In this document: one piece after another, positions 27,784 through 37,037 of the stretch | How the letters are laid out: each line of letters starts with the position of its first letter | Position numbering within the stretch: the first letter of the stretch is position 1 | From: Roseicyclus sediminis | GTDB lineage: Bacteria > Pseudomonadota > Alphaproteobacteria > Rhodobacterales > Rhodobacteraceae | Direction of reading: 5' to 3' | Length of the DNA: 64,000 bases | Assembly: GCF_025515305.1 (NCBI RefSeq) | Contig: NZ_JAOPHT010000012.1 | Coordinates: 62,001-126,000, forward strand | The notes under the pieces: generated by a model | Database searches by the model: none | The model's input: the letters and a program-made list of their open reading frames with translations, nothing else | Told to the model about the DNA's origin: nothing | Made by a program: the position numbers and the translations under genes

Positions 27784-27937
27784 GAGTTTTTCGCCGTGGC
27801 TGAAATGCGGCGGAAACCCTGGGCCATGCCGAAAAATTCCCCGGATTTGATTATTTTCGGTCGTCAGCCGGTCCCGATGCGACCGCGATCGGGCAGCAGT
27901 TTCCCTCGCAGAAAAATTGTTTACGAGGGATCATGCG

Positions 27938-28366
27938 ATGAAGCGTGTTGCGGTTTTTGTCAGTGCCGAGAGCGGCGCAGTGACGGTGGACTGGGTCGTC
28001 CTTACGGCCGGTATCGTCGGCCTCGGGATGGCGACGATGGGGGTCGTGTCGGGCGGTGTGTCGGATCTCTCCGGGGACGTGGACACGCAGCTCACCGACC
28101 AGGAGATCACGACCGAGTTCGCCGCAGCTGGCGGCGTTGACTGGGTCAGCGGCCAGTGGGAAATGAACAACCCCGGCATCTACGAGGAATACACCGGCTG
28201 GATGGCCGGTTTCGAGGACCAGCAACTCCTCAACCACATGAACAACATGGCGCAGTACTCCGAAGCGCCTCCGGGCTCTGGCCACCCGGTCGATACCTAC
28301 CACGACGAGTACTGGATCGCCCGCGACGAGGCCATCACGCGCGGCCTCGTCGATCCCAACGCCTGA
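27938..28366 (+). CDS. pilin-like small secreted/membrane protein, unknown function
   Basis: 142 residues from the ATG at 27938 (GAGGGA upstream). The N-terminus ESGAVTVDWVVLTAGIVGLG resembles Flp/Tad-type pilin and TadE-like leader segments common in Rhodobacteraceae: a short basic start, an acidic Glu, then one hydrophobic helix (about 20-42). The rest is acidic and Gln/Asn/Tyr-rich with no motif I know. It has its own terminator and lies between ccoNOQP and ccoGHIS. No pilus assembly gene is in the window. Confidence 0.7.
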   Translation: MKRVAVFVSAESGAVTVDWVVLTAGIVGLGMATMGVVSGGVSDLSGDVDTQLTDQEITTEFAAAGGVDWVSGQWEMNNPGIYEEYTGWMAGFEDQQLLNHMNNMAQYSEAPPGSGHPVDTYHDEYWIARDEAITRGLVDPNA

Positions 28367-28418
28367 GACAGGACCCGGCCGGGCAGGAAGCTGCCCCACC
28401 CATACTCCGCCCGGCTGG

Positions 28419-28451
28419 AAGGCGCCCCCACCCGCGGGGGCGCCTTTTTTT
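28419..28451 (+). terminator. rho-independent terminator after the pilin-like gene
   Basis: Stem GGCGCCCCC (28421-28429) with GGGGGCGCC (28436-28444), loop ACCCGC, followed by an uninterrupted T-run of seven. Confidence 0.93.
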
Positions 28452-28532
28452 ATGTTGCCGGCGCCGGGCTGCGCCCTGTGCGCAAGCGCCGCAGGCCCAT
28501 GGTTGGCAAAGACAATTTTCTCCTCCGGGGGG

Positions 28533-28546
28533 TTGATCCACGTCAA
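28533..28546 (+). promoter_or_regulatory. FnrL box upstream of ccoGHIS
   Basis: TTGATCCACGTCAA fits TTGAT-N4-GTCAA. If it is centred at -41.5, transcription would begin near 28581, 41 nt before the ccoG ATG, with TCCTAA (28566-28571) as a plausible -10. Confidence 0.8.
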
Positions 28547-28621
28547 GGAGCAAGCGCCCCCCGCGTCCTAAACCCATCGGGCGCAGAACAGTGACGATCA
28601 GATCGAAAGAGTGATTCCGAC

Positions 28622-30043
28622 ATGAGTGCCACCGAAGAGCCGCAAAAGCTCTATGCCTCCCGTGAGCCCGTTTTTCCCAAGCGTGTCTCGGGCCGGTTCC
28701 GGAACCTCAAATGGGTCATCATGATCGTCACGCTGGGCATCTACTATGTCACGCCCTGGATTCGCTGGGACCGCGGCCCGAACCTGCCCGACCAGGCGGT
28801 GCTTCTGGATCTCGGCGGCCGGCGCTTCTTCTTTTTCTGGATCGAGATCTGGCCGCACGAATTCTACTTCGTCGCGGGTCTCCTGATCATGGCGGGCCTC
28901 GGCCTGTTTCTCTTCACCTCGGCGCTGGGTCGCGTGTGGTGCGGCTATTCCTGCCCGCAGACGGTCTGGACCGATCTCTTTTTCACCGTGGAACGCTGGA
29001 TCGAGGGGGACCGAAACGCGCGTCTCAGGCTCTGGCGGCAGGGCTGGGATTTTCACAAGATCCGCCTGCGCCTGACGAAATACATCGTCTGGCTCCTGAT
29101 CGCGGTGGCCACCGGCGGCGCCTGGGTCTTCTACTTCGCCGATGCCCCGACGCTCTTCATACAGCTTGTCACGGGGCAGGCGGCCTTTGTCGCCTACACC
29201 ACGATCGGCATCCTGACCTTCACCACCTTCGTCTTCGGCGGCTTCATGCGCGAGCAGGTCTGCATCTACATGTGCCCCTGGCCGCGCATCCAGGCCGCGA
29301 TGATGGACGAGGACACGATCACGGTCGCCTATCGCGACTGGCGGGGTGAACCGCGTGGCAAGGGCAAGGACCGCGAGAACCTCGGCGACTGCATCGACTG
29401 CAACGCCTGCGTGAACGTCTGCCCCGTGGGCATCGACATCCGCGACGGCCAGCAGCTGGAATGCATCACCTGCGCACTGTGCATCGACGCCTGCGACGAC
29501 ATCATGGCCAAGGTCGGCAAGCCGCGCGGCCTGATCGACTACATGGCGCTGACCGACGAGGCGAACGAGCGCGCGGGCAATCAGAAGAAATCCGTGTGGA
29601 AGCACATCTTCCGCCTGCGCACGATCATCTACACCGTTCTGTGGTCGGCGATCGGCGTCGGCCTGACGGTTCTGCTGTTCATCCGCTCGGACATCGACGT
29701 GACCGTCGCGCCGGTCCGCAACCCGCAATTCGTGATGCTGTCGGACGGGTCGATCCGCAACACCTACGATGTGCGGATCCGGAACATGACCCACGAGAAC
29801 AGCGTCTTCGAGATCACGCTCGTCTCCGACCAGCCGCTGCAGATCGAGCTCGAGGGACAGGAGAACAACACCGTCGAGGTTCCTGTCGACAGCACGCTTC
29901 TGCAACGGGTCTACGTCATCGCACCCGCGGGCAGCGCGGCGGCGGACGAAAACCTGACGAATTTCAGGTTCTGGGTCGAGGACCTGAGCACCGAAACGCG
30001 CACCTATCAGGACACCACATTCTTCGGGAGGGATCTGGAATGA
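28622..30043 (+). CDS. ccoG: cbb3 oxidase assembly protein CcoG (RdxA/FixG), polyferredoxin
   Basis: 473 residues. Membrane helices flank a ferredoxin-like region with two cluster motifs: C257, C260, C263, C267 and C281, C284, C287, C291. Additional conserved cysteines lie in WCGYSCPQ near 107-111 and in MCPWPRIQ near 218. The C-terminus is a periplasmic FixG-type Ig-like domain. CcoG is thought to reduce Cu(II) for insertion into CcoN. Stop overlaps ccoH by 4 nt. Confidence 0.95.
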   Translation: MSATEEPQKLYASREPVFPKRVSGRFRNLKWVIMIVTLGIYYVTPWIRWDRGPNLPDQAVLLDLGGRRFFFFWIEIWPHEFYFVAGLLIMAGLGLFLFTSALGRVWCGYSCPQTVWTDLFFTVERWIEGDRNARLRLWRQGWDFHKIRLRLTKYIVWLLIAVATGGAWVFYFADAPTLFIQLVTGQAAFVAYTTIGILTFTTFVFGGFMREQVCIYMCPWPRIQAAMMDEDTITVAYRDWRGEPRGKGKDRENLGDCIDCNACVNVCPVGIDIRDGQQLECITCALCIDACDDIMAKVGKPRGLIDYMALTDEANERAGNQKKSVWKHIFRLRTIIYTVLWSAIGVGLTVLLFIRSDIDVTVAPVRNPQFVMLSDGSIRNTYDVRIRNMTHENSVFEITLVSDQPLQIELEGQENNTVEVPVDSTLLQRVYVIAPAGSAAADENLTNFRFWVEDLSTETRTYQDTTFFGRDLE

Positions 30044-30525
30044 GCAGCGAGACCGAGGCGCCTGCGCCGCGCCGCGAACTGACCGGCCGAAAGGTCCTCG
30101 CCATCTTCGTCGTCGGCTTCGGCATCATCATCGGGGTCAATGTGTTCATGGCCTACAACGCCATCTCGACCTTCCCCGGCATGGAGGTCTCGTCGAGCTA
30201 TGCCGACAGCCAGACCTTCGATGACCGCCGTTTCGCGCAGCAGGCGCTGGGCTGGAACGCCTCGGTCGCCATCGAGGGCGACACGCTGGTCCTGACGCTG
30301 GTGGACGACGCCGGACGCCCGGTCTACCCGGCCGAGCTCAACGCTCTCCTGACCCGGCCGACGAACCAGACCGAGGATCAGATCCTTGTTCTGGATCGAG
30401 GACCGAACGGGACGCTGACCGCGCCCGTCGAGGTCAGCGAGGGGCGCTGGCGTCTGCGCCTGACGGGGACGGCGCGCGACGGCACGGACTATCGCCACAA
30501 CATCACGTTCCAGCTTCGCGGCTAG
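30040..30525 (+). CDS. ccoH: cbb3 oxidase assembly protein CcoH (FixH)
   Basis: 161 residues with one N-terminal membrane helix (about 20-41) and a periplasmic FixH domain. Start ATG overlaps the ccoG stop. Needed for stable assembly of the cbb3 complex. Confidence 0.93.
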   Translation: MSSETEAPAPRRELTGRKVLAIFVVGFGIIIGVNVFMAYNAISTFPGMEVSSSYADSQTFDDRRFAQQALGWNASVAIEGDTLVLTLVDDAGRPVYPAELNALLTRPTNQTEDQILVLDRGPNGTLTAPVEVSEGRWRLRLTGTARDGTDYRHNITFQLRG

Positions 30526-30547
30526 GCCGCCGGAGGGCCCGCCCATC

Positions 30548-32755
30548 ATGACCGCCACCTTCGAGCACGGCGCACTGGAACACGCGGAACGGGCAAGGCC
30601 CGGTGTCTGCGCGGCCTGCAACGTCGCCCCGGCGGCCGAGCACCTGGCCGAGTTGCCGAAGGACGCGACGCTCATGCTGTCGCTGCCGGGCATCCACTGC
30701 GCGGGCTGCATCTCGGGGGTCGAGAAGGCGCTGAGCGCCGTGCCGGGCGTCCGCTCGGCGCGGGTGAACCTGACGCTGCGCCGCGCGGCGGTGGAGGCAG
30801 GGCCCGAAGTCACGGCGGAGACCCTGACCCAGGTCCTCGACCGCGCGGGCTACGAGGCGCACGAACTCGATCCCGGCACGCTTGCCACGACCGCCATGGA
30901 CCGGCAGGGACGCGACCTCCTGATGCGCCTGGCCGTCGCGTTTTTCGCGATGATGAACGTCATGCTCCTGTCGGTCGCCGTCTGGTCGGGGGCCGAGGGC
31001 GTGACCCGCGACATGATGCACTGGATCAGCGCGGCCATTGCGATCCCGGCGGTCATCTTCGCCGGACAACCCTTCTACGTCTCCGCGCTCGGTGCGCTCA
31101 GGGGGCGTCGGCTGAACATGGACGTCCCGATCTCGCTGGCGATCCTGCTCGCGGTGGGCACCTCGCTCTACGAGACGATCATGTCGGGGCATCACGCCTA
31201 TTTCGACGCGGCGATCATGCTGTGCTTCTTCCTTCTGGGCGGGCGTTATCTCGATCACCGCACGCGGGCCTCCGCGCGGTCGGCCGCGCAGGAACTGGCC
31301 GCGCTGGAGGTGCCGCGCGCGCTCCGCATCACGGCCTCGGGCGAGGAGACGGTGGCCGCCGCCGACCTCGCGGTGGGCGACATCGTGCGGGTGAAGCCCG
31401 GCGGGCGCATCCCCGTCGACGGGATCGTGACCGAGGGCACCTCCGAGCTCGACCGGTCGCTGATGACGGGCGAGAGCCTGCCCGTCTACGCGGGCCCCGG
31501 CACGGCCGTCAGCGCGGGCGAGGTGAACCTCACCGGACCCCTGATGATCGAGGTGAAGGCGGCGGGCCGCGACACCTCGCTCCACCGTATCGCGGACCTC
31601 GTCGCGGTGGCCGAGTCCGGTCGCGCGAACTACAACTCTCTCGCCGATCAGGCCGCGAAGCTCTACGCGCCGGGGGTTCATATCCTGTCCGTAGCCGCCG
31701 CCGTCGGCTGGTGGCTCTACACGCAGGATCTGCGCATCGCGCTGAACATCGCGGCGGCGGTTCTCATCATCACCTGCCCCTGCGCGCTGGGCCTCGCCGT
31801 GCCCGCGGTGACGACGGCCGCCTCCGGCCGGCTCTTCCGCAAGGGCCTTCTGATCAAGGACGGTACCGCGCTCGAACGCCTGTCCGAGGCCGATACCGTC
31901 GTCTTCGACAAGACGGGCACCCTGACCACAGGCGCGCCCGAGCCCGTGGCCCTCGACGATCTCCCGGAGGAGGCGCTGCGCGTCGCTCTGGCGCTGGCCG
32001 AGAGTTCCTCCCACCCGCTGGCCGAGGCGCTGGCGAAGGGTCTGCGCGCCCGGGGTCTGCGCCCCGCGCGCGTGATCGACGCGAGCGAGGTTCCGGGCTA
32101 CGGGGTCGAGGGCATCTGGCGGGGCGAGACCGTGCGCCTTGGCCGCGCCGCGTGGCTCGGCGCGGAGGCGCCGGACGTGACGGCGACCTTCCTGAAGATC
32201 GGCGAGGGCGCGCCCCTGACCTTCCGCTTCACCGACACGCTGCGCGAGGGCGCGGCCGAGACCGTCGCGGCCCTGAAGGCGGGCGGCAAGCGCGTGATCC
32301 TGATCTCGGGCGACACCAGGGGCGCGGTCGAGAGCTTCGCCTCCCGCATCGGCATCGACGAGGTCATCGCCGAGGCGCTTCCGGCCGAGAAGGCCGCGCT
32401 GGTCGGCGATCTGTCGGCGGGCGGCGCAAAGGTTCTCATGGTCGGCGACGGGCTTAACGACACGGCTGCGCTTGCCGCCGCGCATGTCTCGATCTCGCCT
32501 GCCTCGGCGCTCGATGCCGCGCGGACGGCCTCCGACATGGTCCTGATGGGCCGCAGCCTCGCCCCCATCGCCGACGCGATCACGACCTCGGGTTCGGCCG
32601 CGCGCCGCATCCGCGAGAATTTCACCATCGCCACGGTCTACAACGTGCTGGCTGTGCCTCTGGCCATCGCCGGGCTTGCCACGCCGCTGATCGCGGCCTT
32701 GGCCATGTCGATGTCTTCCATTACGGTCTCGCTCAATGCCCTGCGGCTGAAGTGA
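30548..32755 (+). CDS. ccoI: copper-transporting P1B-type ATPase CcoI (FixI)
   Basis: 735 residues. An N-terminal heavy-metal-associated domain carries GIHCAGC (Cys 51 and 54), with an extra Cys pair CAAC at 21-24 before it. The transmembrane metal site CPCAL is near 409, the phosphorylation motif DKTGTLTTG near 454, and the hinge GDGLNDTAAL near 634. It exports Cu for cbb3 assembly. It lies 22 nt after ccoH. Confidence 0.95.
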   Translation: MTATFEHGALEHAERARPGVCAACNVAPAAEHLAELPKDATLMLSLPGIHCAGCISGVEKALSAVPGVRSARVNLTLRRAAVEAGPEVTAETLTQVLDRAGYEAHELDPGTLATTAMDRQGRDLLMRLAVAFFAMMNVMLLSVAVWSGAEGVTRDMMHWISAAIAIPAVIFAGQPFYVSALGALRGRRLNMDVPISLAILLAVGTSLYETIMSGHHAYFDAAIMLCFFLLGGRYLDHRTRASARSAAQELAALEVPRALRITASGEETVAAADLAVGDIVRVKPGGRIPVDGIVTEGTSELDRSLMTGESLPVYAGPGTAVSAGEVNLTGPLMIEVKAAGRDTSLHRIADLVAVAESGRANYNSLADQAAKLYAPGVHILSVAAAVGWWLYTQDLRIALNIAAAVLIITCPCALGLAVPAVTTAASGRLFRKGLLIKDGTALERLSEADTVVFDKTGTLTTGAPEPVALDDLPEEALRVALALAESSSHPLAEALAKGLRARGLRPARVIDASEVPGYGVEGIWRGETVRLGRAAWLGAEAPDVTATFLKIGEGAPLTFRFTDTLREGAAETVAALKAGGKRVILISGDTRGAVESFASRIGIDEVIAEALPAEKAALVGDLSAGGAKVLMVGDGLNDTAALAAAHVSISPASALDAARTASDMVLMGRSLAPIADAITTSGSAARRIRENFTIATVYNVLAVPLAIAGLATPLIAALAMSMSSITVSLNALRLK

Positions 32756-32762
32756 GAGACGA

Positions 32763-32921
32763 ATGGACGTCCTCGGCATCCTCATCCCGGTCAGCCTGTT
32801 TCTCGGGCTTGTCGGCCTCGCGGCGTTCTTCTGGATGCTGAAGCGCGGCCAGTTCGAGGACCCCGAGGGCGACGCGAACCGCATTCTCAGCGACGACTAC
32901 GACGACCACCCGAAGATCTGA
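32763..32921 (+). CDS. ccoS: cbb3 oxidase assembly protein CcoS
   Basis: A 52-residue protein (MDVLGILIPVSLFLGLVGLA start) with one membrane helix, then the family-typical FWMLKRGQFEDPEGDANRIL segment and an acidic tail. It begins 7 nt after the ccoI stop. CcoS is required for cofactor insertion into CcoN. Confidence 0.95.
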   Translation: MDVLGILIPVSLFLGLVGLAAFFWMLKRGQFEDPEGDANRILSDDYDDHPKI

Positions 32922-32927
32922 GCGCAC

Positions 32928-32947
32928 CGGAGTTCCCGGGAACTCCG
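32928..32947. other. perfect 20-nt palindrome between convergent ccoS and dac genes
   Basis: CGGAGTTCCCGGGAACTCCG is fully self-complementary. It lacks a T-run on either side, so whether it terminates transcription is uncertain. Confidence 0.6.
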
Positions 32948-32984
32948 CCCCGCCTTCCAGAAACCAAACGTCACCGTCACTTGG

Positions 32985-34487
32985 TCAGGGGCCGAAGGTC
33001 TCGCATGACATGTTGCGAGCCGAGAGGCGGGCGCAGGCGCGGGCGGCCTGCTCCTCGGTCATGCCGGCAAAGCGCGCCTCGTATCCGCCGTTGCGCTGGA
33101 CGACGCGGCGCAGCGCCTCGTCGAACGTGCCGAGTTCCGCCAGCGCCGTCTGCAGGAGAAGACGCTCTGCCGCGTGATGCGAAGGCTGACGCCCCAGCGA
33201 CACGCCGAAAAGCCGCGATCCGGTCGAGGAGGCGCGGGTGACGACCTCGGGTTGCGCCGGCAATGGGCGCGGCGGAACGACGACCGCCGACTCCGGCCCG
33301 GGGCGCGGCAGTGGCATTCGGTCGGGGTCGGAGGAATCCAGTGCCGCCGTCAGTTCGTCCTCCGCGGGCTCCAGCGCCTGGGTCAGCGCCTCGGCCACGG
33401 CTTCGGGCGCGATGGCGGAGGGGCGCGGGGCAGGCGTGATCGACCGTTGAACCGGCGCGGCCGAGGCGGACGCGGTTTCCGCGGCCGTCAGGGCCTCGCC
33501 CACGGCTTCGCCGACCGCCTCGCCTATGGCCGCGATCAGTTCGGGCGGCGGGGCGGGCAGGGGGCGCTGAACGGGGCGCAGACTGCGCGCCACGAGGCCG
33601 GAGGCCGGATCGTCGGTGTCGACGGGATCCTCGTTGTCATAGGTGGGAAGGCCCGGCGCGCGGATCGTCGCGTTCGCCGGCGCACGGGCGAAGCCCATGT
33701 CGAGAAGTTCCATGATCCGCTGGTTTCGCCACGCGGCCGATCGTCCGCCGAACACCGTGGCGATGATCCGCACCTGCCCGCGCTGGGCCGAGGAGACAAG
33801 GTTGAACCCGGCCGCGCGGGTGTAGCCGGTCTTGATCCCGTCGGCGCCGGCATAGGCGTTGAGGACGGCGCGGTTCGTGTTGCGGACCGTCGCGATCCCG
33901 GCGTTGTCCTCGCGGCGGGAGAAGATGTTGTAGTACTGCGGGTAGTCGTAAACGAGCCTCCGCCCCAGGATCGTCATGTCCCGTGCGGTCGAGAGGTGCC
34001 CTTCCTCGGTCAGGCCATGGGCGTTGCGGAAGGTCGTCCGCGTCATGCCGAGCGCCCGCGCGGTGCGGTTCATCCGGCGGGCAAAGGCGGCCTCCGAGCC
34101 CTCGATCGCTTCGCCGATGGCGGTCGCCGCGTCGTTCGCCGACCGGATCGCGGCCGCGCGGATGAGGAAGCGGAAGCGGATCGTGGAGCCTGCGCGCAGA
34201 CCGAGTTCCGAAGGCGGCTCGGCCGCGGCGTTTGCCGATATGCGCACCTCGGTGTCGAGATCGATCTCGCCCAGGCGCACCGCCTCGAAGGCGATGTAGA
34301 GCGTCATCATCTTGGTCAGCGAGGCGGGGTGCAGCCGCGTGTCGGCGTTGCGCGAATGCAGCACCTCGCCGGTGCGCGCATCCATCACCATGGCGGCATA
34401 AGGGGCTGCCCGCACCGGACCCGCGAGGGCCAGGCACACGACGAGGATCAGCCCAAAGAGGGCGGTCGTGAAACGTGTGGTGGTCAC
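32985..34487 (-). CDS. D-alanyl-D-alanine carboxypeptidase (PBP5/6 type) with C-terminal SPOR-like domain
   Basis: 500 residues. A signal peptide ends near AGPVRAAP. The peptidase S11 motifs are S56-L-T-K59, S116-A-N118 and KTG near 219. A long Ala/Pro-rich linker (about 300-420) leads to a C-terminal segment (about 423-500) that looks like a SPOR peptidoglycan-binding domain, a combination common in Rhodobacteraceae. It trims D-Ala from peptidoglycan side chains in the periplasm. The start is a GTG at 34487. Confidence 0.9.
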   Translation of the reverse strand: MTTTRFTTALFGLILVVCLALAGPVRAAPYAAMVMDARTGEVLHSRNADTRLHPASLTKMMTLYIAFEAVRLGEIDLDTEVRISANAAAEPPSELGLRAGSTIRFRFLIRAAAIRSANDAATAIGEAIEGSEAAFARRMNRTARALGMTRTTFRNAHGLTEEGHLSTARDMTILGRRLVYDYPQYYNIFSRREDNAGIATVRNTNRAVLNAYAGADGIKTGYTRAAGFNLVSSAQRGQVRIIATVFGGRSAAWRNQRIMELLDMGFARAPANATIRAPGLPTYDNEDPVDTDDPASGLVARSLRPVQRPLPAPPPELIAAIGEAVGEAVGEALTAAETASASAAPVQRSITPAPRPSAIAPEAVAEALTQALEPAEDELTAALDSSDPDRMPLPRPGPESAVVVPPRPLPAQPEVVTRASSTGSRLFGVSLGRQPSHHAAERLLLQTALAELGTFDEALRRVVQRNGGYEARFAGMTEEQAARACARLSARNMSCETFGP

Positions 34488-34729
34488 GAAACTGCTCGTT
34501 CCTGCCTATGTGTGCCGTCTGTCGCGGCTTTCTTGCGGCACCTTAGGCAAAACGGCATCGGAAATCCACTGCCGAAATCGGCCTTTCGCCGCATTTCTCC
34601 ATGTGACGTCCGGTTGCAACGCCGGTCGCCCCGGGACGCGGCCACATGCCGCGAGAGCGACGATTGTCCGCGTGGCATCCCTCGCCTCCAGGTGGTAACG
34701 AAAGGCAAAGAGACCGAGGAGTTCCGGCC

Positions 34730-35611
34730 ATGAAGGACATATTCGACGACCGCAAATCCCGCGCGTCCGCCTGGTTCCGCACGCTGCGCGACGAGATCGT
34801 CGCCGCCTTCGAGGCGCTGGAGGACACCCAGGGTGGCGATTTGCCCGCAGGCCGGTTCGAGGTGAGCGAGACGCGGCGCCACTCGGACGACGGCTCGGAC
34901 GCGGGCGGCGGCCTGATGAGCGTGATGCGCGGTGGCCGCGTCTTCGAGAAGGTGGGCGTCAACGTCTCCACGGTATACGGCCAGCTCGGCGACCGCGCGG
35001 TGCAGGCGATGGCGGCGCGCAAGGACCTGTCGGGGCTGAAGGATGACCCGACCTTCTGGGCCTCGGGCATCAGCCTGGTCGCCCACATGCGCAACCCGCA
35101 CGCGCCGGCCGTCCACATGAACACGCGCATGTTCTGGACCCCCGTGGCGTGGTGGTTCGGCGGCGGCTCGGACCTCAACCCCGCGATCGAGTACGAGGAG
35201 GACACGGCGCATTTCCATGCCGTCCTCAAGGACCATTGCGACCGCCATCAGCCCGACTACTACGACCGGTTCAAGGCCTGGGCGGACGAGTACTTCTACG
35301 TTCCCCACCGCCACCGCGCCCGCGGCGTGGGCGGCATATTCTACGACGATCTGAACACCGGCGACTGGGACGCGGACTTCGCCTTTACCCAGGACGTGGG
35401 GCGCGCCTTCCTGCCCGCATTCGTGCCCTGCGTGGAAAAGCGCCGTCATACCGAATGGACCGAGGCCGACCGCGAGGCACAGCTGGTGCACCGTGGGCTC
35501 TATGCCGAGTACAACCTGGTCTACGACCGGGGGACGAAATTCGGGCTGGAGACGGGACACGACGCAAACGCGGTCCTGATGAGCCTGCCGCCTGTCGCGA
35601 AGTGGACGTAA
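34730..35611 (+). CDS. hemF: oxygen-dependent coproporphyrinogen III oxidase
   Basis: 293 residues from the ATG at 34730 (GAGGAG upstream). Family blocks are visible: MRGGRVFEKVGVNVS, NPHAPAVHMNTRMF, WWFGGGSDLNP, and RGVGGIFYDDLN near the middle, with YNLVYDRGTKFGLETG near the C-terminus. It uses O2 to make protoporphyrinogen IX. With hemN at 20.8 kb, both the aerobic and anaerobic isoenzymes bracket the cbb3 oxidase genes. No FnrL box is visible before it. Confidence 0.96.
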   Translation: MKDIFDDRKSRASAWFRTLRDEIVAAFEALEDTQGGDLPAGRFEVSETRRHSDDGSDAGGGLMSVMRGGRVFEKVGVNVSTVYGQLGDRAVQAMAARKDLSGLKDDPTFWASGISLVAHMRNPHAPAVHMNTRMFWTPVAWWFGGGSDLNPAIEYEEDTAHFHAVLKDHCDRHQPDYYDRFKAWADEYFYVPHRHRARGVGGIFYDDLNTGDWDADFAFTQDVGRAFLPAFVPCVEKRRHTEWTEADREAQLVHRGLYAEYNLVYDRGTKFGLETGHDANAVLMSLPPVAKWT

Positions 35612-35932
35612 GGCGGACGGAGCCACGCCCGACCTTCCCCGATCGCGGGGACCGTCCGTTGCCCACTTGGGTCCGGCCATCGTCACGGCATCGCGGCGGG
35701 TTCCGAGGGATCTGTCGCCGTGGTGCGCAGGTCCCGAGGCCCTTGCGGGAAAGAGCCGCGAACGGGGAATGACGCGGGCTCGTGCGGGGGCACCCGGAAA
35801 GGCCGAAGGCCGTCGTTTCGCTTTTTTGCCGGCGCCTGCCGATGGGGCTTCGGTCCGAAGTTTGATCTGGAAGCGAGAGGCGCGTTCAAGTAGCAGGGAC
35901 GCCAATAGGCAAGGCGCGGGGGCAGTCCTCAA
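35612..35932. other. 321-bp intergenic region, no gene seen
   Basis: Separates hemF from the glycan locus. Frames here give only Arg-rich, low-complexity translations. A small GGCCGAAGGCC hairpin near 35806-35816 followed by CGCTTTTTT could be a weak terminator for hemF. The last 60 bases are less GC-rich and probably contain the promoter of the next operon. I see no clear -35/-10 pair. Confidence 0.5.
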
Positions 35933-37030
35933 ATGATCGGAAACGTAAAGATCTTCGGGGCGGGATCGATCGGCAATCACCTGGCGAACGCGTCACGACG
36001 GCTCGGCTGGTCCGTCACGATCTGCGACATCGACCCCGGTGCGCTCGCGCGGACAAGGGAAGAGATCTATCCATCGCGCTATGGGGCCTGGGACGAGGCG
36101 ATCACGCTCTGCACTCCCGAAGAGGCGCCGAAAGGCGGGTTCGACCTGATCTGCATCGGGACGCCGCCCGATGTGCACATGGACCTCGCCCTCGCATCGC
36201 TGGAGGAGAAACCGGCCGCGATCCTCGTCGAAAAACCGTTGTGCGGACCTGGCCTCGAAGGGGCGGAGAAGCTGCGGCAGGCGGCGAAGGATGCAGGCGT
36301 GCGGGCCTTCACCGGATACGATCACGTCGTCGGCGCGGCGGCGGAACGCGCGGGCGCGCGCGGGACCTCCGGGGATTTCGGGCAGATCATGACGCTCGAC
36401 GTCGATTTCCGCGAGTACTGGGGCGGCATCTTCTCGGCCCATCCCTGGCTTGCGGGCCCTTGGGAGACTTACCTCGGCTTCTCTGCCCGCGGTGGCGGCG
36501 CCAGTGGCGAGCATTCCCACGCGATCAACCTGTGGCAGTATTTCGCCCACCAGATCGGCGCGGGCCGGGTCACCGCGGTCTCGGCTCGGATGGACTGGGT
36601 GCGCGACGGGCGCGTCGACTACGACCGGCTGTGCGCGATGCACCTCGAGACGGAAAGCGGCCTGATCGGCCAGTGCACGCAGGACGTGGTGACGAAGCCG
36701 ACCCGGAAGTCCGCCCGCCTGCAGTTCGAGGGCGGTTTCGTGGAATGGCAGTGTGGCGCCGAACCGGGCATCGACCGGGTTGTCGAGGCCATGGACGGCA
36801 AGACGCCCGAGACCTTCGATGTCTCCAAGACACGGCCCGACGACTTCATCCGCGAGTTGTCCCACATCGACGCCTGCCTCGATAGCGGGGCGGACAGCCC
36901 GATCTCGCTCGACCGCGGGCTGGAGACGATGCTGGTGATCGCGGCGGCGCACCTGAGCGACCGGACCGGCCGGCGCGTGCGCATCGACCATGAAAAGGGC
37001 TGCCGCCCGGAAGCCCTATCGACGGAGTGA
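35933..37030 (+). CDS. Gfo/Idh/MocA-family NAD(P)-dependent sugar oxidoreductase
   Basis: 365 residues. An N-terminal Rossmann fold with GAGSIGNHLA near residues 9-18, the IGTPPDVHMDLA cofactor segment near 79-90, and the catalytic VEKPLCGP (EKP motif) near 100. The C-terminal alpha/beta domain has a GASGEHSHAINLWQY block with the likely catalytic His. It opens a four-gene unit (oxidoreductase, NeuB-cupin fusion, HAD phosphatase, CMP-sugar synthetase), so it probably oxidises or reduces a sugar precursor of an unusual nonulosonic acid. The substrate cannot be read from the sequence. Confidence 0.85.
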   Translation: MIGNVKIFGAGSIGNHLANASRRLGWSVTICDIDPGALARTREEIYPSRYGAWDEAITLCTPEEAPKGGFDLICIGTPPDVHMDLALASLEEKPAAILVEKPLCGPGLEGAEKLRQAAKDAGVRAFTGYDHVVGAAAERAGARGTSGDFGQIMTLDVDFREYWGGIFSAHPWLAGPWETYLGFSARGGGASGEHSHAINLWQYFAHQIGAGRVTAVSARMDWVRDGRVDYDRLCAMHLETESGLIGQCTQDVVTKPTRKSARLQFEGGFVEWQCGAEPGIDRVVEAMDGKTPETFDVSKTRPDDFIRELSHIDACLDSGADSPISLDRGLETMLVIAAAHLSDRTGRRVRIDHEKGCRPEALSTE

Positions 37031-37037
37031 GGCAGGA

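Noticed and set aside
35667-35936. 89-codon frame in the gap before the MocA gene
   Set aside because: Arg/Ala/Gly-rich, no convincing start signal, and it runs into the next gene's start region.
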